64,000 nt of DNA. Origin: an uncultured Coriobacteriaceae bacterium. GTDB lineage: Bacteria > Actinomycetota > Coriobacteriia > Coriobacteriales > Atopobiaceae. A program made the translations under genes and the position numbers. Location of the stretch: the NCBI GenBank assembly GCA_902788705.1, contig CADALE010000010.1, positions 25,372 to 89,371 on the forward strand, written 5' to 3'. Below, in pieces: positions 1 through 8,805 of the stretch (positions are counted from its first letter, which is position 1; every line of letters begins with the position of its first letter). The notes under the pieces are model-generated. The model was not told where the DNA came from. It saw only the letters and a program-made list of their open reading frames with translations, and searched no databases.

Positions 1-147
1 CACCCATGCGAGGCGTGGGCCATCATCGACGACCTCGCGCGCTTCGAGGACCGGCCCGAGGTGGTAGAGGGGCACCTCGTGCTGGTGGAGGACAGCGAGG
101 GCATCCGATATCGGCACTACCGGCAAGCGCTCGACATCCTGGGCTAG
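1..147 (+). CDS. C-terminal end of an unidentified protein (partial)
   Basis: The window opens inside this reading frame, which is open from base 1 and stops with TAG at 145-147, giving the last 48 residues of a protein. The tail is acidic with several hydrophobic patches and ends RQALDILG. I recognise no family in it. The next gene starts 46 bases downstream with its own strong ribosome site, so the two could be co-transcribed. The real start lies outside the window. Confidence 0.5.
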   Translation, partial: HPCEAWAIIDDLARFEDRPEVVEGHLVLVEDSEGIRYRHYRQALDILG

Positions 148-193
148 CGCAAGCTCAGACGGCGGGACAAACCGGACCCAGGAGGAGGCACCC

Positions 194-688
194 ATGCTCA
201 TCAGGCACTCGACCGAACCAGACCTCCCCCGCATCATGGACATCTACGCGCATGCCCGCGCGTTCATGGCGGAGACGGGAAACCCCAGGCAGTGGGGCCC
301 CAACCAGTGGCCTCCCGAGGCGCTCATCCGCGAGGACATCGCGGTGGGCAAGGGATACGTGTGCGAGCACGAGGGCCGCGTGGTGGGCACCTTCTTCTTT
401 GACCAGGGCACGGACGTCGAGCCCACCTACGCCCACATCGACGACGGCAGCTGGATTGGCGACGACACGTACGGCGTGGTGCACCGCATCGCCGCCGACG
501 GCACCGTGCCCGGCACGGGCAGCTTCTGCCTGGAGTGGGCCTACGCGCAGTGTGGCCACCTGCGCATCGACACGCACGTGGACAACACACCCATGCGAAA
601 CCTCCTGCGTAAGCTGGGCTTCGTTCACTGTGGCACCATCTACGTGCACGAGGACAACGACCCGCGCCTCGCCTTCGAGCGCCTGTAG
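194..688 (+). CDS. GNAT-family N-acetyltransferase
   Basis: This 164-residue protein has the size and layout of a single-domain GNAT acetyltransferase, which moves an acetyl group from acetyl-CoA to an amine. The N-terminus (IRHSTEPDLPRIMDIYAHAR) is the usual first strand and helix, a central strand reads VVGTFFF, and the C-terminal part has the GNAT ending in which NTPMRNLLRKLGFVHCGTI packs after the acetyl-CoA site. The start is set by an AGGAGG-type ribosome site ending six bases before ATG. The substrate cannot be told. It is followed by a hairpin shared with the convergent DUF1275 gene. Confidence 0.8.
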   Translation: MLIRHSTEPDLPRIMDIYAHARAFMAETGNPRQWGPNQWPPEALIREDIAVGKGYVCEHEGRVVGTFFFDQGTDVEPTYAHIDDGSWIGDDTYGVVHRIAADGTVPGTGSFCLEWAYAQCGHLRIDTHVDNTPMRNLLRKLGFVHCGTIYVHEDNDPRLAFERL

Positions 689-695
689 CAAAGGC

Positions 696-718
696 GAGGA
701 GGCATCCGGTGCCTCCTC
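696..718. terminator. Hairpin between convergent genes
   Basis: A 9-bp stem (GAGGAGGCA / TGCCTCCTC) with a 5-base loop lies 7 bases after the GNAT stop and 27 bases before the stop of the opposing DUF1275 gene. There is no clear T-run, so it is a possible rather than a proven terminator. Confidence 0.4.
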
Positions 719-745
719 CCACTTAGCCTATCCGCTTGGCGCTAG

Positions 746-1438
746 CTATCGATTCCCCTGCAGACGCCTGAGCACGGTGATGATGCCAATGGCAGCCAGC
801 AGCATGGCCACGGCGGGAATGACGGCCGCGCGTCCCAGCAGGTCGCAGCATCTGGTGCCGAGGAACGCCCCGAAGGTGAAGGTGGCGATGATGCTGAGGT
901 AGCGCAGCGACCGGGCAAGCTCGGCGCGGTTGTGCGTCGTCGCTCCCCTGAAGAAGGAGTCCACCATCTTGCGCAGGTTTCCCGTGCTCATGGTGGTGAC
1001 GATGGCGTCTCCACGGAAGGTGGTGAAGGTCTCGTACTGCATGGCGGCCAAGAAGCTCACGATGCAGTTTGCGGACGTGTCCCACCATTCCCCGAGGGGC
1101 ATGAGCCCCACTACCGCAAGGCCCAACGCCTCGATGGCAAGCACGGTACGCCTGACCAGGCGCACGCCACGGCGCTTAAGCACGCAGTCGATGGAAAGCG
1201 AGACAAGCAGGCCAAGCACAAAGGAGCCAATGGGCAGCAAGTACAGCAGGTATCGGTCGCGCGCGCCGTTGGCCAGCGCTATCCCAAGCTTGACGATGTT
1301 GCCCGTCTGCGCGTTGGCAAACACGCCTCCCCGCTCGAAGTAGGTGTACGCGTCGAGGTAGCCACCTACCGTGGCAAGCAGGTATGCCACGCGCATGCGC
1401 TGAGAGGGCTGCAGGGCGCTCTTCTCCCGTGTGGGCAT
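746..1438 (-). CDS. DUF1275 (YoaK-like) membrane protein
   Basis: The 230-residue product matches the YoaK/DUF1275 family of small integral membrane proteins of unknown transport or sensory role. Visible family features are the N-terminal VGGYLDAYTYFERGGVFANAQTGN block (residues about 26-49), the NIVKLG segment after it, and several hydrophobic helices, including a last one ending in VIPAVAMLLAAIGIITVL. I place the start at the ATG at 1438 rather than an earlier in-frame start, because AAGGAG lies seven bases upstream of it. The gene is alone on this strand and converges on the GNAT gene. Confidence 0.8.
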   Translation of the reverse strand: MPTREKSALQPSQRMRVAYLLATVGGYLDAYTYFERGGVFANAQTGNIVKLGIALANGARDRYLLYLLPIGSFVLGLLVSLSIDCVLKRRGVRLVRRTVLAIEALGLAVVGLMPLGEWWDTSANCIVSFLAAMQYETFTTFRGDAIVTTMSTGNLRKMVDSFFRGATTHNRAELARSLRYLSIIATFTFGAFLGTRCCDLLGRAAVIPAVAMLLAAIGIITVLRRLQGNR

Positions 1439-1689
1439 GGACCAACTCCTTCCGTGCCAAGTCCGAACCCACTCTAGCACGCCACGGTGCGTTGGCGAGG
1501 CATCCCTGTCGCGATGCCCCCATTGGCGCAGGGCGTCTTTCCCGTTTGTGAAGAGACCATCAACAAGGCAAGCATGTTCCTCAAAACCGCTACGTTGTCC
1601 ACGACAATGGGTGCGCTAAAGACACCGAGAGGCTCGTGACGAACATGCGATGCCCAAGACGCACGCATGCCGCCCAGAAAGGACCAAGG

Positions 1690-2862
1690 ATGGACTACCG
1701 GAAGGCTTCGTTGGCCCTACATCGCCGGCTGCACGGCAAGATCGAGACGGCCGTACGCGCAGACGTGAGCAACGCCCACGCCCTGAGCATGGCCTACTCG
1801 CCCGGCGTGGCCGAGCCGTGCCTGGCCATCCAGCGCGACCCCATGCAGAGCTTCGAGCTCACGCGCCGCTGGAACACGGTGGCGGTCGTCACGGACGGCA
1901 CGGCGGTGCTGGGCCTAGGCGACATCGGCCCGGAGGCGGGCATGCCCGTGATGGAGGGCAAGGCGGCCCTCTTCAAGGCCTACGGCGACGTGGATGCCGT
2001 GCCGCTGTGCATCCGCAGCAAGGACCCCGACGAGATCGTGCGTACGGTGGAGCTTCTCTCGGGAAGCTTCGGCGGCATCAACCTCGAGGACATCTCGGCC
2101 CCGCGCTGCTTCGAGATTGAGCGCCGCCTCAAGGAGGTGTGCGACATCCCCGTGTTCCACGACGACCAGCACGGCACCGCGGTGGTCACGCTCGCCGGCC
2201 TCATGAACGCGCTCAAGCTGGTGGGCAAGCGGCTCGAGGACGTGCGCATCGTCACCTCTGGCGCCGGCGCGGCGGGCATCGCCGTCATCCGGCTGCTCAT
2301 GGCCATGGGGCTTGAGAACGTGATCATGTGCGACCGCAAGGGCGCCATCTACGAAGGGCGCGACGGCCTCAATCCCATCAAGGCCGAGATGGCCGCCGTC
2401 ACCAACCGAGAGCGCCGTACGGGAAGCATGGCCGAGGTCATCTCTGGTGCCGACGTGTTCATCGGGGTCAGCGCCCCGGGCACGCTCACGCCCGACATGG
2501 TGCGCTCGATGGCGCCGGACCCCATCGTCTTTGCCTGCGCCAACCCCACCCCCGAGATCGATCCAGAGGAGGCGCTGGCTGCCGGGGCCGCCGTGGTCTC
2601 CACCGGGCGCTCCGACTACCCCAATCAGGTGAACAACGTGCTCGTGTTCCCAGGCATCTTCCGAGGCGCTCTCGACGTGCGCGCCACCGACATCAACGAC
2701 GCCATGAAGATTGCCGCCGCCGAGGCCATCGCGGGCCTGGTCAGCGACCGAGAGCTTCGCGCCGACTACATCCTGCCGCAGGCGTTTGACCCACGCGTGC
2801 GCGACGTGGTGGCCTTCGCCGTGATGGACGCCGCCCGTGAGAGCGGCGTGGCCCGCATCTAG
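1690..2862 (+). CDS. Malic enzyme (malate dehydrogenase, decarboxylating)
   Basis: This 390-residue protein is a short bacterial malic enzyme, converting malate to pyruvate and CO2 with reduction of NAD(P). The N-terminal malic domain shows [10 protein letters not shown] (about residues 37-46), the metal and substrate region with [20 protein letters not shown], and [21 protein letters not shown]. The C-terminal Rossmann domain shows [13 protein letters not shown], with the cofactor-choosing acidic or neutral position in MCDRKG. ATG at 1690 has AAAGGA six bases upstream; a longer in-frame start at 1636 lacks one. It lacks the phosphotransacetylase-like extension of MaeB. It stands alone and ends at a strong hairpin. 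Confidence 0.9.
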   Translation: MDYRKASLALHRRLHGKIETAVRADVSNAHALSMAYSPGVAEPCLAIQRDPMQSFELTRRWNTVAVVTDGTAVLGLGDIGPEAGMPVMEGKAALFKAYGDVDAVPLCIRSKDPDEIVRTVELLSGSFGGINLEDISAPRCFEIERRLKEVCDIPVFHDDQHGTAVVTLAGLMNALKLVGKRLEDVRIVTSGAGAAGIAVIRLLMAMGLENVIMCDRKGAIYEGRDGLNPIKAEMAAVTNRERRTGSMAEVISGADVFIGVSAPGTLTPDMVRSMAPDPIVFACANPTPEIDPEEALAAGAAVVSTGRSDYPNQVNNVLVFPGIFRGALDVRATDINDAMKIAAAEAIAGLVSDRELRADYILPQAFDPRVRDVVAFAVMDAARESGVARI

Positions 2863-2901
2863 GCACCAAGGCGCCGCACGGCAATTACCTAGCCACAAGC
2901 G

Positions 2902-2936
2902 TGCGGGGACGGGAGGAGCACCCTCCCGTCCCCGCA
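2902..2936. terminator. Strong hairpin after malic enzyme gene
   Basis: A perfect 15-bp GC-rich stem with a 5-base loop lies between the malic enzyme stop and the stop of the opposing aldo/keto reductase gene. There is no long T-run on either side. It probably serves both convergent genes. Confidence 0.6.
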
Positions 2937-2991
2937 TCCCTTATGCGGGAAGCCTCCTCAGCGGCACCCGAGGCGGCACTTCCCGTTGGCC

Positions 2992-4128
2992 TTACTCCAG
3001 CTCGTCGGCAATGCGCGCGAGGTAGCTGATGATAGGCAGGCTCTGCGGGCAGGCGCCCTCGCACTGGCCGCACTGGATGCAGTCGCTGGCGTTCACGCCC
3101 GCGGACTCGGCAGTGTGGCGGTAGCGGCGCAGCGCGTCGGCCTCGTCCTCGAAGATGAGCTTGCGGTTCATGGCCTTAAAGAAGTCGGGGATGGGAATCT
3201 GCATGGGGCAGCCATCGGTGCAGTAGTGGCAGGCGGTGCACTTGATCTGGTCGACGCCCGCCAGCGCCTCCTGCGCCTTGGCCACGACCGCCATCTCGTC
3301 TGCCGTGAGCGGCGTGAAGCTGCTCATGTAGCTCACGTTGTCGCGCACCTGCTCGACGTTAGACATACCCGAGAGCACCGTGAGCACGCCCGGCATGCTC
3401 GCCACGTAGCGGATGGCCCAGCTTGCGTACGAGCAGCCCTCGCCCGCGGCGTCAAACACCTCGCGCACGGCCCGCGGCGGGTTGGCCAGCGTGCCACCCT
3501 TCACGGGCTCCATCACCGTGAACGGCACGCCATGGGCGGCGGCCACCTCCATGTTGGCCCTGGCCTGCACCGAGGGCTCCTCCATGTCGGCATAGTTCAC
3601 CTGCAGCTGGATGAAGTCGATGTCGGGATAGGCCGTAAGCAGGCGCTCGAGGCGCTCGGGCCCCGCGTGGAACGAGAAGCCCCAGTGACGGATGAGGCCC
3701 GAGGCCTTCTGCTCGCGGATCCAGTCCCACAGGCCGAAGTCGTCATAGGCCTGCTGGTTGTTGTCCTGGATGGCGTGCAGCAGGTAGTAGTCCAGGTAAT
3801 CCACGCCAAGGCGCTCCATGGAAATGCGCAGCTGGTCCTTCACCTGGTCGGCCGTGGGGCTTCCCAGCCAGGCGTTGGCCTTGGTGCAGATGGTGTAGGC
3901 GTCGCGCGGATAGCGCTCGACCAGCGCCTTGCGGGCAGCCTCCTCGGACGCGCCGCTGTCGTAGACGTATGCCGTGTCAAAGTACGTAAGCACACCGTCA
4001 AGGAAGATGTCCACCATCTCCGAGACCTGGGCAACGTCGATGCTGCCGTCCTCAAGCTTCGGAAGGCGCATCAGGCCAAAGCCCAACTTGGGCGTATCGT
4101 AGCCTAGGTAGTCCGGTGTGTATGCCAT
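2992..4128 (-). CDS. Aldo/keto reductase with C-terminal double [4Fe-4S] ferredoxin domain
   Basis: The 378-residue protein joins an aldo/keto reductase barrel (about residues 1-280) to a ferredoxin-like tail. The barrel starts LGYDTPKLGFGLMRLP and carries FDTAYVYDSG and HWGFSFHAG, the usual catalytic and cofactor positions. The tail has two cysteine sets, CTACHYCTDGCP and CIQCGQCEGACP, each fitting a [4Fe-4S] cluster. Such proteins are common in strict anaerobes and probably pass electrons between ferredoxin-type clusters and a carbonyl substrate; the substrate is unknown. ATG at 4128 follows AGAGAGGAAG and is preferred over an upstream in-frame start. Confidence 0.88.
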   Translation of the reverse strand: MAYTPDYLGYDTPKLGFGLMRLPKLEDGSIDVAQVSEMVDIFLDGVLTYFDTAYVYDSGASEEAARKALVERYPRDAYTICTKANAWLGSPTADQVKDQLRISMERLGVDYLDYYLLHAIQDNNQQAYDDFGLWDWIREQKASGLIRHWGFSFHAGPERLERLLTAYPDIDFIQLQVNYADMEEPSVQARANMEVAAAHGVPFTVMEPVKGGTLANPPRAVREVFDAAGEGCSYASWAIRYVASMPGVLTVLSGMSNVEQVRDNVSYMSSFTPLTADEMAVVAKAQEALAGVDQIKCTACHYCTDGCPMQIPIPDFFKAMNRKLIFEDEADALRRYRHTAESAGVNASDCIQCGQCEGACPQSLPIISYLARIADELE

Positions 4129-4298
4129 GTTCGCTTCCTCTCTCTTCGTGCTTCCCCTGTGCCCAGCATAGACCCAAAAGGCCCCGTACATGCACCTCTG
4201 TACGGGCAAATACGCTCGCCGTCGGTTAATAGCGCCCCCTACAACATATGCATGGGACGCATGCCTCGCTTTTGTTCCTTGCGCCAAAGGGCATTGGG

Positions 4299-4772
4299 CT
4301 ACAGCATCATGCGCATAGCCTTGTGCGTCGTACTGTCGTCGGCGAAGCCAAGGCTTCGGTACAGCGGGTAGCCGTCGTCGGTGGCATGCAGCTCAAGCAC
4401 GTCCAGCTTGCGCCGGTAGGCCTCCTCGATGAGCGTTCCCATCGTGCGCCGCGCCAGCCCCTGCCTTCGGTGCCCGGGCATGGTGTACACATTGAACAGC
4501 ACGCCCGTGCGGCCGTTGGGAAACCGCGGGCTGGGGGGCTTTTCCACCAGCAGCAGCCATGCGCATGACACGATGGCGCCGTCGTCCGTACGGGCCGCGA
4601 AGGCCAGCAGGTCGTTGCCAAGATGCCTCTGAAAGTAGTTGGGCAGCTCCTCCCGCAGCTGGAGCACCTGGTCTTGGCCAAGCTGGCCAAAGTCGTCAGT
4701 CAGGTAGGCAAGGCGCAGCTCGATCAGCTGCCCGAGGTCATCCATGGTTGCCTGGTCGATGGCGATTGGCAT
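4299..4772 (-). CDS. GNAT-family N-acetyltransferase
   Basis: A 157-residue GNAT protein: the N-terminus is IAIDQATMDDLGQLIELRLAY, the acetyl-CoA loop is visible as MPGHRRQGLARRTMGTLIEEA (residues about 106-126), and the end GYPLYRSLGFADDSTTHKAM is the standard last strand. The ATG at 4772 lies 10 bases after the stop of the LacI-family gene on the same strand, so the two are probably one transcript. The acetyl acceptor is unknown. No longer start is needed, because the upstream extension runs into the regulator gene. Confidence 0.82.
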   Translation of the reverse strand: MPIAIDQATMDDLGQLIELRLAYLTDDFGQLGQDQVLQLREELPNYFQRHLGNDLLAFAARTDDGAIVSCAWLLLVEKPPSPRFPNGRTGVLFNVYTMPGHRRQGLARRTMGTLIEEAYRRKLDVLELHATDDGYPLYRSLGFADDSTTHKAMRMML

Positions 4773-4782
4773 GACGGCCCCC

Positions 4783-5802
4783 CTATCCCAACGTGGTCGT
4801 GCGCTCCACCACCTCATAACCTACCACGATATGGTCGTCCACGGGGTCATCACCGGCCAGCATGCTCAGCAGGGCTTCCACGCCGCGCTCCGCCATCTCG
4901 TCGGTATGGCGGTTCACGGTGGAGATGGCAGGCGTGGAGATGCGCGAGTAGATGGAGTCGTCCATGCCAATGACGCGCACGTCACGCCCCACCTTGATGC
5001 CATGGCTCTTGAGGGCGTTCACCACGCCTAGGGCAACGCGATCGCCAAGGGCGACGACGCCGTCAAACTCGAACCCGTCGTCAAGGCAGCCGCGCACCAG
5101 CCCCTCGGCCTCGACGATGCTGGGCTGGCGATGCGCGCCCTCCAGCACGAGGTTCTTGTCAAGGCGGATGCCGTGCTGCGAAAGGTAGTTGTAGTAGCCG
5201 GCGGCCTGGTCATGCTCGGCCGTGCGGTACAGCGACGCCGACACGCTGGCCAGCGCCACGTGCTCGCATCCGTGGCCAAAGAGGGTGGCGGTCATGTCGT
5301 AGCTAAGGGAGGGCATGTCGTTGCCCACAAACACCTCGCGCCGCACGCCCGTAGTTCCCGTGTGGTCGATGTGCACCACGGGCACGTCCACGTTTGCCTC
5401 GATGGGCACGCGCGTCATGCCGCCGATGTACACGATGCCATCCACCTGCCGTGACAGCAGGTCAAGCACATAGGACGACTCGCGCTCCTGGTCGTTGGCC
5501 GTGTTGCAGATGTACGACGAGTAGCCCGCCTCGCGCAGGCGCCCCTCCACGCCAAGCACCAGCGTGGAGAAGAAGTCGTTGCTTACGTCGGGGGTAAGGA
5601 TGGCCACCGTCTTGGTGCTGGCCTCGCGCAGGCTCTTGGCTGCGAAGTTGGCCACATAGCCTTGCTCGCGCGCGATGCGCAGCACAAGGTCGCGCGTCTT
5701 TGCGGAGTAGCTGCCCTTCTCGTTGAGCACGTTGGATACCGTGGCCGTGCTCACCCCTGCCAGCCTGGCAATGTCATAGATGGATACGGCGCGCTTTGCC
5801 AT
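4783..5802 (-). CDS. LacI-family transcriptional regulator
   Basis: The 339-residue protein has an N-terminal LacI helix-turn-helix (IYDIARLAGVSTATVSNVLN, residues about 7-26), a hinge region, and a periplasmic-binding-like sugar sensor domain (TVAILTPDVSNDFFSTLV onward, ending MAERGVEALLSML). The ATG at 5802 is preceded by AAGGGGAG. The gene is divergent from the rpe-rpiB pair, and the 406-base gap between them holds three similar palindromes of the kind LacI proteins bind (5845, 6085, 6167). It therefore probably represses itself and the epimerase/isomerase pair in response to a sugar or sugar phosphate. The inducer is unknown. Confidence 0.9.
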   Translation of the reverse strand: MAKRAVSIYDIARLAGVSTATVSNVLNEKGSYSAKTRDLVLRIAREQGYVANFAAKSLREASTKTVAILTPDVSNDFFSTLVLGVEGRLREAGYSSYICNTANDQERESSYVLDLLSRQVDGIVYIGGMTRVPIEANVDVPVVHIDHTGTTGVRREVFVGNDMPSLSYDMTATLFGHGCEHVALASVSASLYRTAEHDQAAGYYNYLSQHGIRLDKNLVLEGAHRQPSIVEAEGLVRGCLDDGFEFDGVVALGDRVALGVVNALKSHGIKVGRDVRVIGMDDSIYSRISTPAISTVNRHTDEMAERGVEALLSMLAGDDPVDDHIVVGYEVVERTTTLG

Positions 5803-5844
5803 GGCACTCCCCTTATTTGGCACACTACTTGACAACAATATCGC

Positions 5845-5856
5845 GTAATCGGTTAC
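5845..5856. promoter_or_regulatory. LacI-type operator candidate 1
   Basis: GTAATCGGTTAC is a 12-bp palindrome with one mismatched pair and a central CG, the usual form of LacI/GalR operators. It lies 43 bases upstream of the regulator's own start, consistent with autoregulation. Confidence 0.5.
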
Positions 5857-6084
5857 GTGGCATAGTCATAAGACGTTTGTGCACCAATTAAACGTATTAC
5901 GGCACGACTTGCCCAGGCCGTCACGCCGGCGACGCGCCAACGCGGGCGCGCAGCCTCGCAACCCAGACGCCAGCACCACCCCATTTTGCGTCGCGCCACT
6001 GCTTGGGTAACATGCATAGGCATTGCCCGCAGGCAGACGAAGGTTGCCGCACCCGTTGGCAGAAATGCATGTACCCGCTGATAG

Positions 6085-6096
6085 TTAACCGTTTAT
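6085..6096. promoter_or_regulatory. LacI-type operator candidate 2
   Basis: TTAACCGTTTAT is, on the opposite strand, the same sequence as the site at 6167 except for one end base. It lies in the 406-base gap between the LacI gene and the epimerase gene, 82 bases from site 3. Confidence 0.5.
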
Positions 6097-6166
6097 GTAG
6101 AAGACGTGAATGGATATTTTCTGCAGATGTAATAAGTATTGCTCGCGTATTATCAATTTCAAGAAG

Positions 6167-6178
6167 TTAAACGGTTAA
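6167..6178. promoter_or_regulatory. LacI-type operator candidate 3
   Basis: TTAAACGGTTAA is a near-perfect palindrome with central CG, 30 bases before the epimerase start. With sites 1 and 2 it defines the pattern NTAANCGNTTAN. The AT-rich stretch 6100-6165 just upstream probably holds the promoter of the epimerase/isomerase pair, but I cannot place its -35 and -10 boxes with confidence. Confidence 0.55.
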
Positions 6179-6208
6179 TAACCAAGGATGACAGGAAGGA
6201 CGAACGCC

Positions 6209-6871
6209 ATGACCGCCGCCGACAAGCTGCTTCTCCCCTCCATGATGTGCGCCGACTTCGGTTGCCTGCGCGACGAGGTGGCCGCCCTCGAGGCTGCCGG
6301 CGCCGACGGCTTCCACCTTGACCTCATGGATGGCAACTACGTGCCCAACTACGGCATGGGTCTGCAGGACATCGAGTGGATCTGCAAGAACGCCACCGTC
6401 CCCTGCGACGTGCACATGATGGCCGAGCAGCCCGGCCGCTACGTCGAGAAGTTTGCTGGCTATGGCGCGCGGGTCATCTACGTGCACCCCGAGGCCGACG
6501 TCCACGTGGCCCGCACGCTTGCCGCCATCCGCGACCTGGGCGTCCATCCCGGCATCGCCATCAACCCTGGCACCTCCTTCGCCACCATCGAGTCCGTCCT
6601 GCCGCTCGTCGACTACGTGCTTGCCATGACCGTCAACCCCGGGTTCGCCGGCCAGAAGTGGCTGGACTTCGTGAATCCCAAGCTCGAGCAGCTGGTTGCG
6701 GCCAGCCACAAGGACGGCAACGACTACGAGGTGGTCGTCGACGGCAACTGCAGCCCCGAGCGCATCGCCCAGGCAAGCGCCATGGGCGTAAAGGGCTTCG
6801 TGCTGGGCACGGCGGGCCTCTTTGGCCACGGGCCGTACGCCGACAGCATGGCGCGCCTCCGCACGCTGTAA
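6209..6871 (+). CDS. Ribulose-phosphate 3-epimerase family protein (D-allulose-6-phosphate epimerase-like)
   Basis: The 220-residue TIM-barrel protein has the metal-binding and catalytic motifs of the Rpe family: PSMMCADF at the start, HLDLMDGNYVPN, the VHMM strand, MTVNPGFAGQKW, and VDGNCSPE carrying the second catalytic aspartate. The endings YEVVVDGNC and LGTAGLFGHG look closer to AlsE (allulose-6-phosphate) than to housekeeping Rpe, but I cannot separate these by eye with certainty. ATG at 6209 has GGAAGGA upstream and gives the normal family length; an ATG at 6188 is less likely. It is followed 62 bases later by rpiB and lies under LacI-type operators, so it probably belongs to an inducible sugar pathway. 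Confidence 0.85.
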   Translation: MTAADKLLLPSMMCADFGCLRDEVAALEAAGADGFHLDLMDGNYVPNYGMGLQDIEWICKNATVPCDVHMMAEQPGRYVEKFAGYGARVIYVHPEADVHVARTLAAIRDLGVHPGIAINPGTSFATIESVLPLVDYVLAMTVNPGFAGQKWLDFVNPKLEQLVAASHKDGNDYEVVVDGNCSPERIAQASAMGVKGFVLGTAGLFGHGPYADSMARLRTL

Positions 6872-6933
6872 GATAGTCAGGACCGCCTGTTCAAGACCGC
6901 TCGTCAGAAAACTCCTAGTGAGAGGACCGCACC

Positions 6934-7407
6934 ATGGCATTCAAGAAGCTCGCAATCGGCAACGACCACGTGGCAGTGGACATGAAGAACGAGATCATGG
7001 CCTACCTGCAGGAGAAGGGCTACGAGGTCATCAACGTGGGCACCGACTCCCCCGAGCGCTTCAACTACCCCGTGAGCGGCTACAAGGTGGCCCGCATGGT
7101 GGCTGACGGCGAGGTTGACGGTGGCATCCTTATCTGCGGCACCGGCGTGGGCATCAGCCTCTCCGCCAACAAGGTGCAGGGCATCCGCTGCGTCACCTGC
7201 TCCGAGCCCTACTCCGCGCGCCTCAGCCGCCAGCACAACAACACCAACATCGTGGCCTTCGGCGCCCGTGTCATCGGCATCGAGACCGCCAAGGACATTG
7301 TTGACGCCTGGCTTGGCGCCGAGTACGAGGGTGGCCGTCACCAGGTGCGCATCGACATGATCGCCGAGATCGAGCAGACCCAGCACCTTGCTGCTGCCGA
7401 GGAGTAG
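6934..7407 (+). CDS. rpiB: Ribose-5-phosphate isomerase B / RpiB-LacAB family
   Basis: A 157-residue sugar-phosphate isomerase of the RpiB/LacAB family, which interconverts aldose and ketose phosphates. Recognisable parts are the N-terminal IGNDHVAVDMK loop, the active-site ILICGTGVGISLSANKVQGIR block with the catalytic cysteine, and SRQHNNTNIVAFGARVIG with the ring-opening histidine. It may act on allose-6-phosphate or ribose-5-phosphate; pairing with an AlsE-like epimerase makes an allose- or allulose-type route possible. It ends at a clear terminator, so this two-gene unit is probably the whole LacI-controlled operon. Confidence 0.88.
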   Translation: MAFKKLAIGNDHVAVDMKNEIMAYLQEKGYEVINVGTDSPERFNYPVSGYKVARMVADGEVDGGILICGTGVGISLSANKVQGIRCVTCSEPYSARLSRQHNNTNIVAFGARVIGIETAKDIVDAWLGAEYEGGRHQVRIDMIAEIEQTQHLAAAEE

Positions 7408-7437
7408 CACAGGCGGTACAACACACCCTTCCTTCCT

Positions 7438-7475
7438 GGCGCGGGCCGTGCAAAGGCACGGTTCGCGCCTTTTTT
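7438..7475 (+). terminator. Rho-independent terminator after rpiB
   Basis: A 14-bp stem (GGCGCGGGCCGTGC with GCACGGTTCGCGCC, two G-T pairs) with an AAAG loop is followed directly by six T residues. Confidence 0.88.
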
Positions 7476-7605
7476 GTCCCATGGCAACACCCATGCTCCC
7501 GTTGCGGCCAGCGGTACCCTGCCACCCCATGCCTGGCATGGGCCTTTGTCGTACAATGCGACTCGTATGACCACTTATCGCGCTCAGGAAAGGCAGGGAC
7601 CCACC

Positions 7606-8631
7606 ATGGCAATCCACAACTACACCCCCGCAACCGACGGCAACGTGTACGTGCGTCCCGAGGACCGCGACGGCGAGCAGTCCGTCGTCTGGTTCACGCG
7701 CGACATCTCCCCCGAGGGCCTGCGCAAGGCCTTTGCCAAGGTGGCCGACCACCTTGAGGGCAAGGTGGCCGTAAAGCTGCACACCGGCGAGCAGCACGGC
7801 CCCAACATCGTGCCCGCCGCCTGGGTGCAGCAGCTCATCGAGGCCGACCTCCCCGATGCCACCATCATCGAGACCAACACCTACTACGAGGGCGACCGCG
7901 ACACCACCGAGAAGCATCGCGAGACCCTGCGCGTGAACGGCTGGACCTTCTGTCCGGTGGACATCACCGACGAGGAGGGCTCCGTCGAGCTGCCCGTTGA
8001 GGGCGGCAACTGGTTTGACACCATGGCTGTGGGCTCCCACCTGCCCGCCTACGACAGCATGCTTACCCTCACGCACTTCAAGGGCCACGCCATGGGCGGC
8101 TTCGGCGGCTCCAACAAGAACATCGGCATCGGCTGCGCCTCGGGCCTGGTAGGCAAAAAGTGGATTCACGTCAAGACCCGTGACAACGGCGCCACGTGGG
8201 ACCACCAGTGGTCGGTTGACCACGAGGAGCTGATGGAGAAGATCACCGAGTCAACCAAGGCCACCATCGACCACTTCCGCGAGCACGTGGTGTACGTCAA
8301 CGTGATGCGCAACATGAGCGTGAGCTGCGACTGCGAGGGCACGGCTGCCCAGCCGGTCGTGACGCCCAACGTGGGCATCCTCGCGTCGCTTGACATCTGC
8401 GCCATCGATAACGCCTGCGTCGACCTGGTGGTTGCCATGAACGAGACGGGCATGGTGCACAACCACGACCTGCTTGAGCGCATGGAGAGCCGCCATGGCT
8501 TCCGCCAGCTCTCCTACATGCACGAGCTGGGCATGGGCAACTGGCGCTATTGCCTGCTTGACCTCGACAACGACGAGGCCGAGGTGAGCCTGGCTGACGC
8601 CGTGGCGCACGTGGTACCCTTCGAGGCCTAG
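7606..8631 (+). CDS. DUF362 domain protein
   Basis: The 341-residue protein belongs to the DUF362 family, whose members often accompany iron-sulfur or redox proteins but whose reaction is not settled. Family blocks seen are KVAVKLHTGEQHGPN (about residues 46-60), IIETNTYYEGDRD, and THFKGHAMGGFGGSNKNIG with its glycine-rich loop. A C-terminal ferredoxin domain present in some relatives is absent here. There is a cysteine pair at SCDCEG. The ATG at 7606 follows GGCAGGGA. The gene has terminators on both sides (7438 and 8684), so it is probably transcribed alone. Confidence 0.85.
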   Translation: MAIHNYTPATDGNVYVRPEDRDGEQSVVWFTRDISPEGLRKAFAKVADHLEGKVAVKLHTGEQHGPNIVPAAWVQQLIEADLPDATIIETNTYYEGDRDTTEKHRETLRVNGWTFCPVDITDEEGSVELPVEGGNWFDTMAVGSHLPAYDSMLTLTHFKGHAMGGFGGSNKNIGIGCASGLVGKKWIHVKTRDNGATWDHQWSVDHEELMEKITESTKATIDHFREHVVYVNVMRNMSVSCDCEGTAAQPVVTPNVGILASLDICAIDNACVDLVVAMNETGMVHNHDLLERMESRHGFRQLSYMHELGMGNWRYCLLDLDNDEAEVSLADAVAHVVPFEA

Positions 8632-8683
8632 TGCGCGGCCCCAGACAGGGGGCGCCTTGGCATCAGGGGAAACTCTTTTCCAG

Positions 8684-8720
8684 CCAGCGTGGGACATTGC
8701 CGTCCCACGCTGGACTTTTC
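8684..8720 (+). terminator. Rho-independent terminator after DUF362 gene
   Basis: A perfect 12-bp stem CCAGCGTGGGAC / GTCCCACGCTGG with a 6-base loop is followed by ACTTTTCTTT. Confidence 0.85.
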
Positions 8721-8805
8721 TTTCCGATGCGTATGCGTTGGCCCTGTGGGCCGCGTGCGGTTGCTATAGTGGCATCAACGACATGCTCAGGAGAAGGGAA
8801 GCCCC

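Noticed and set aside
1915..2937. Long antisense frame opposite the malic enzyme gene
   Set aside because: No family match and composition typical of an antisense shadow.
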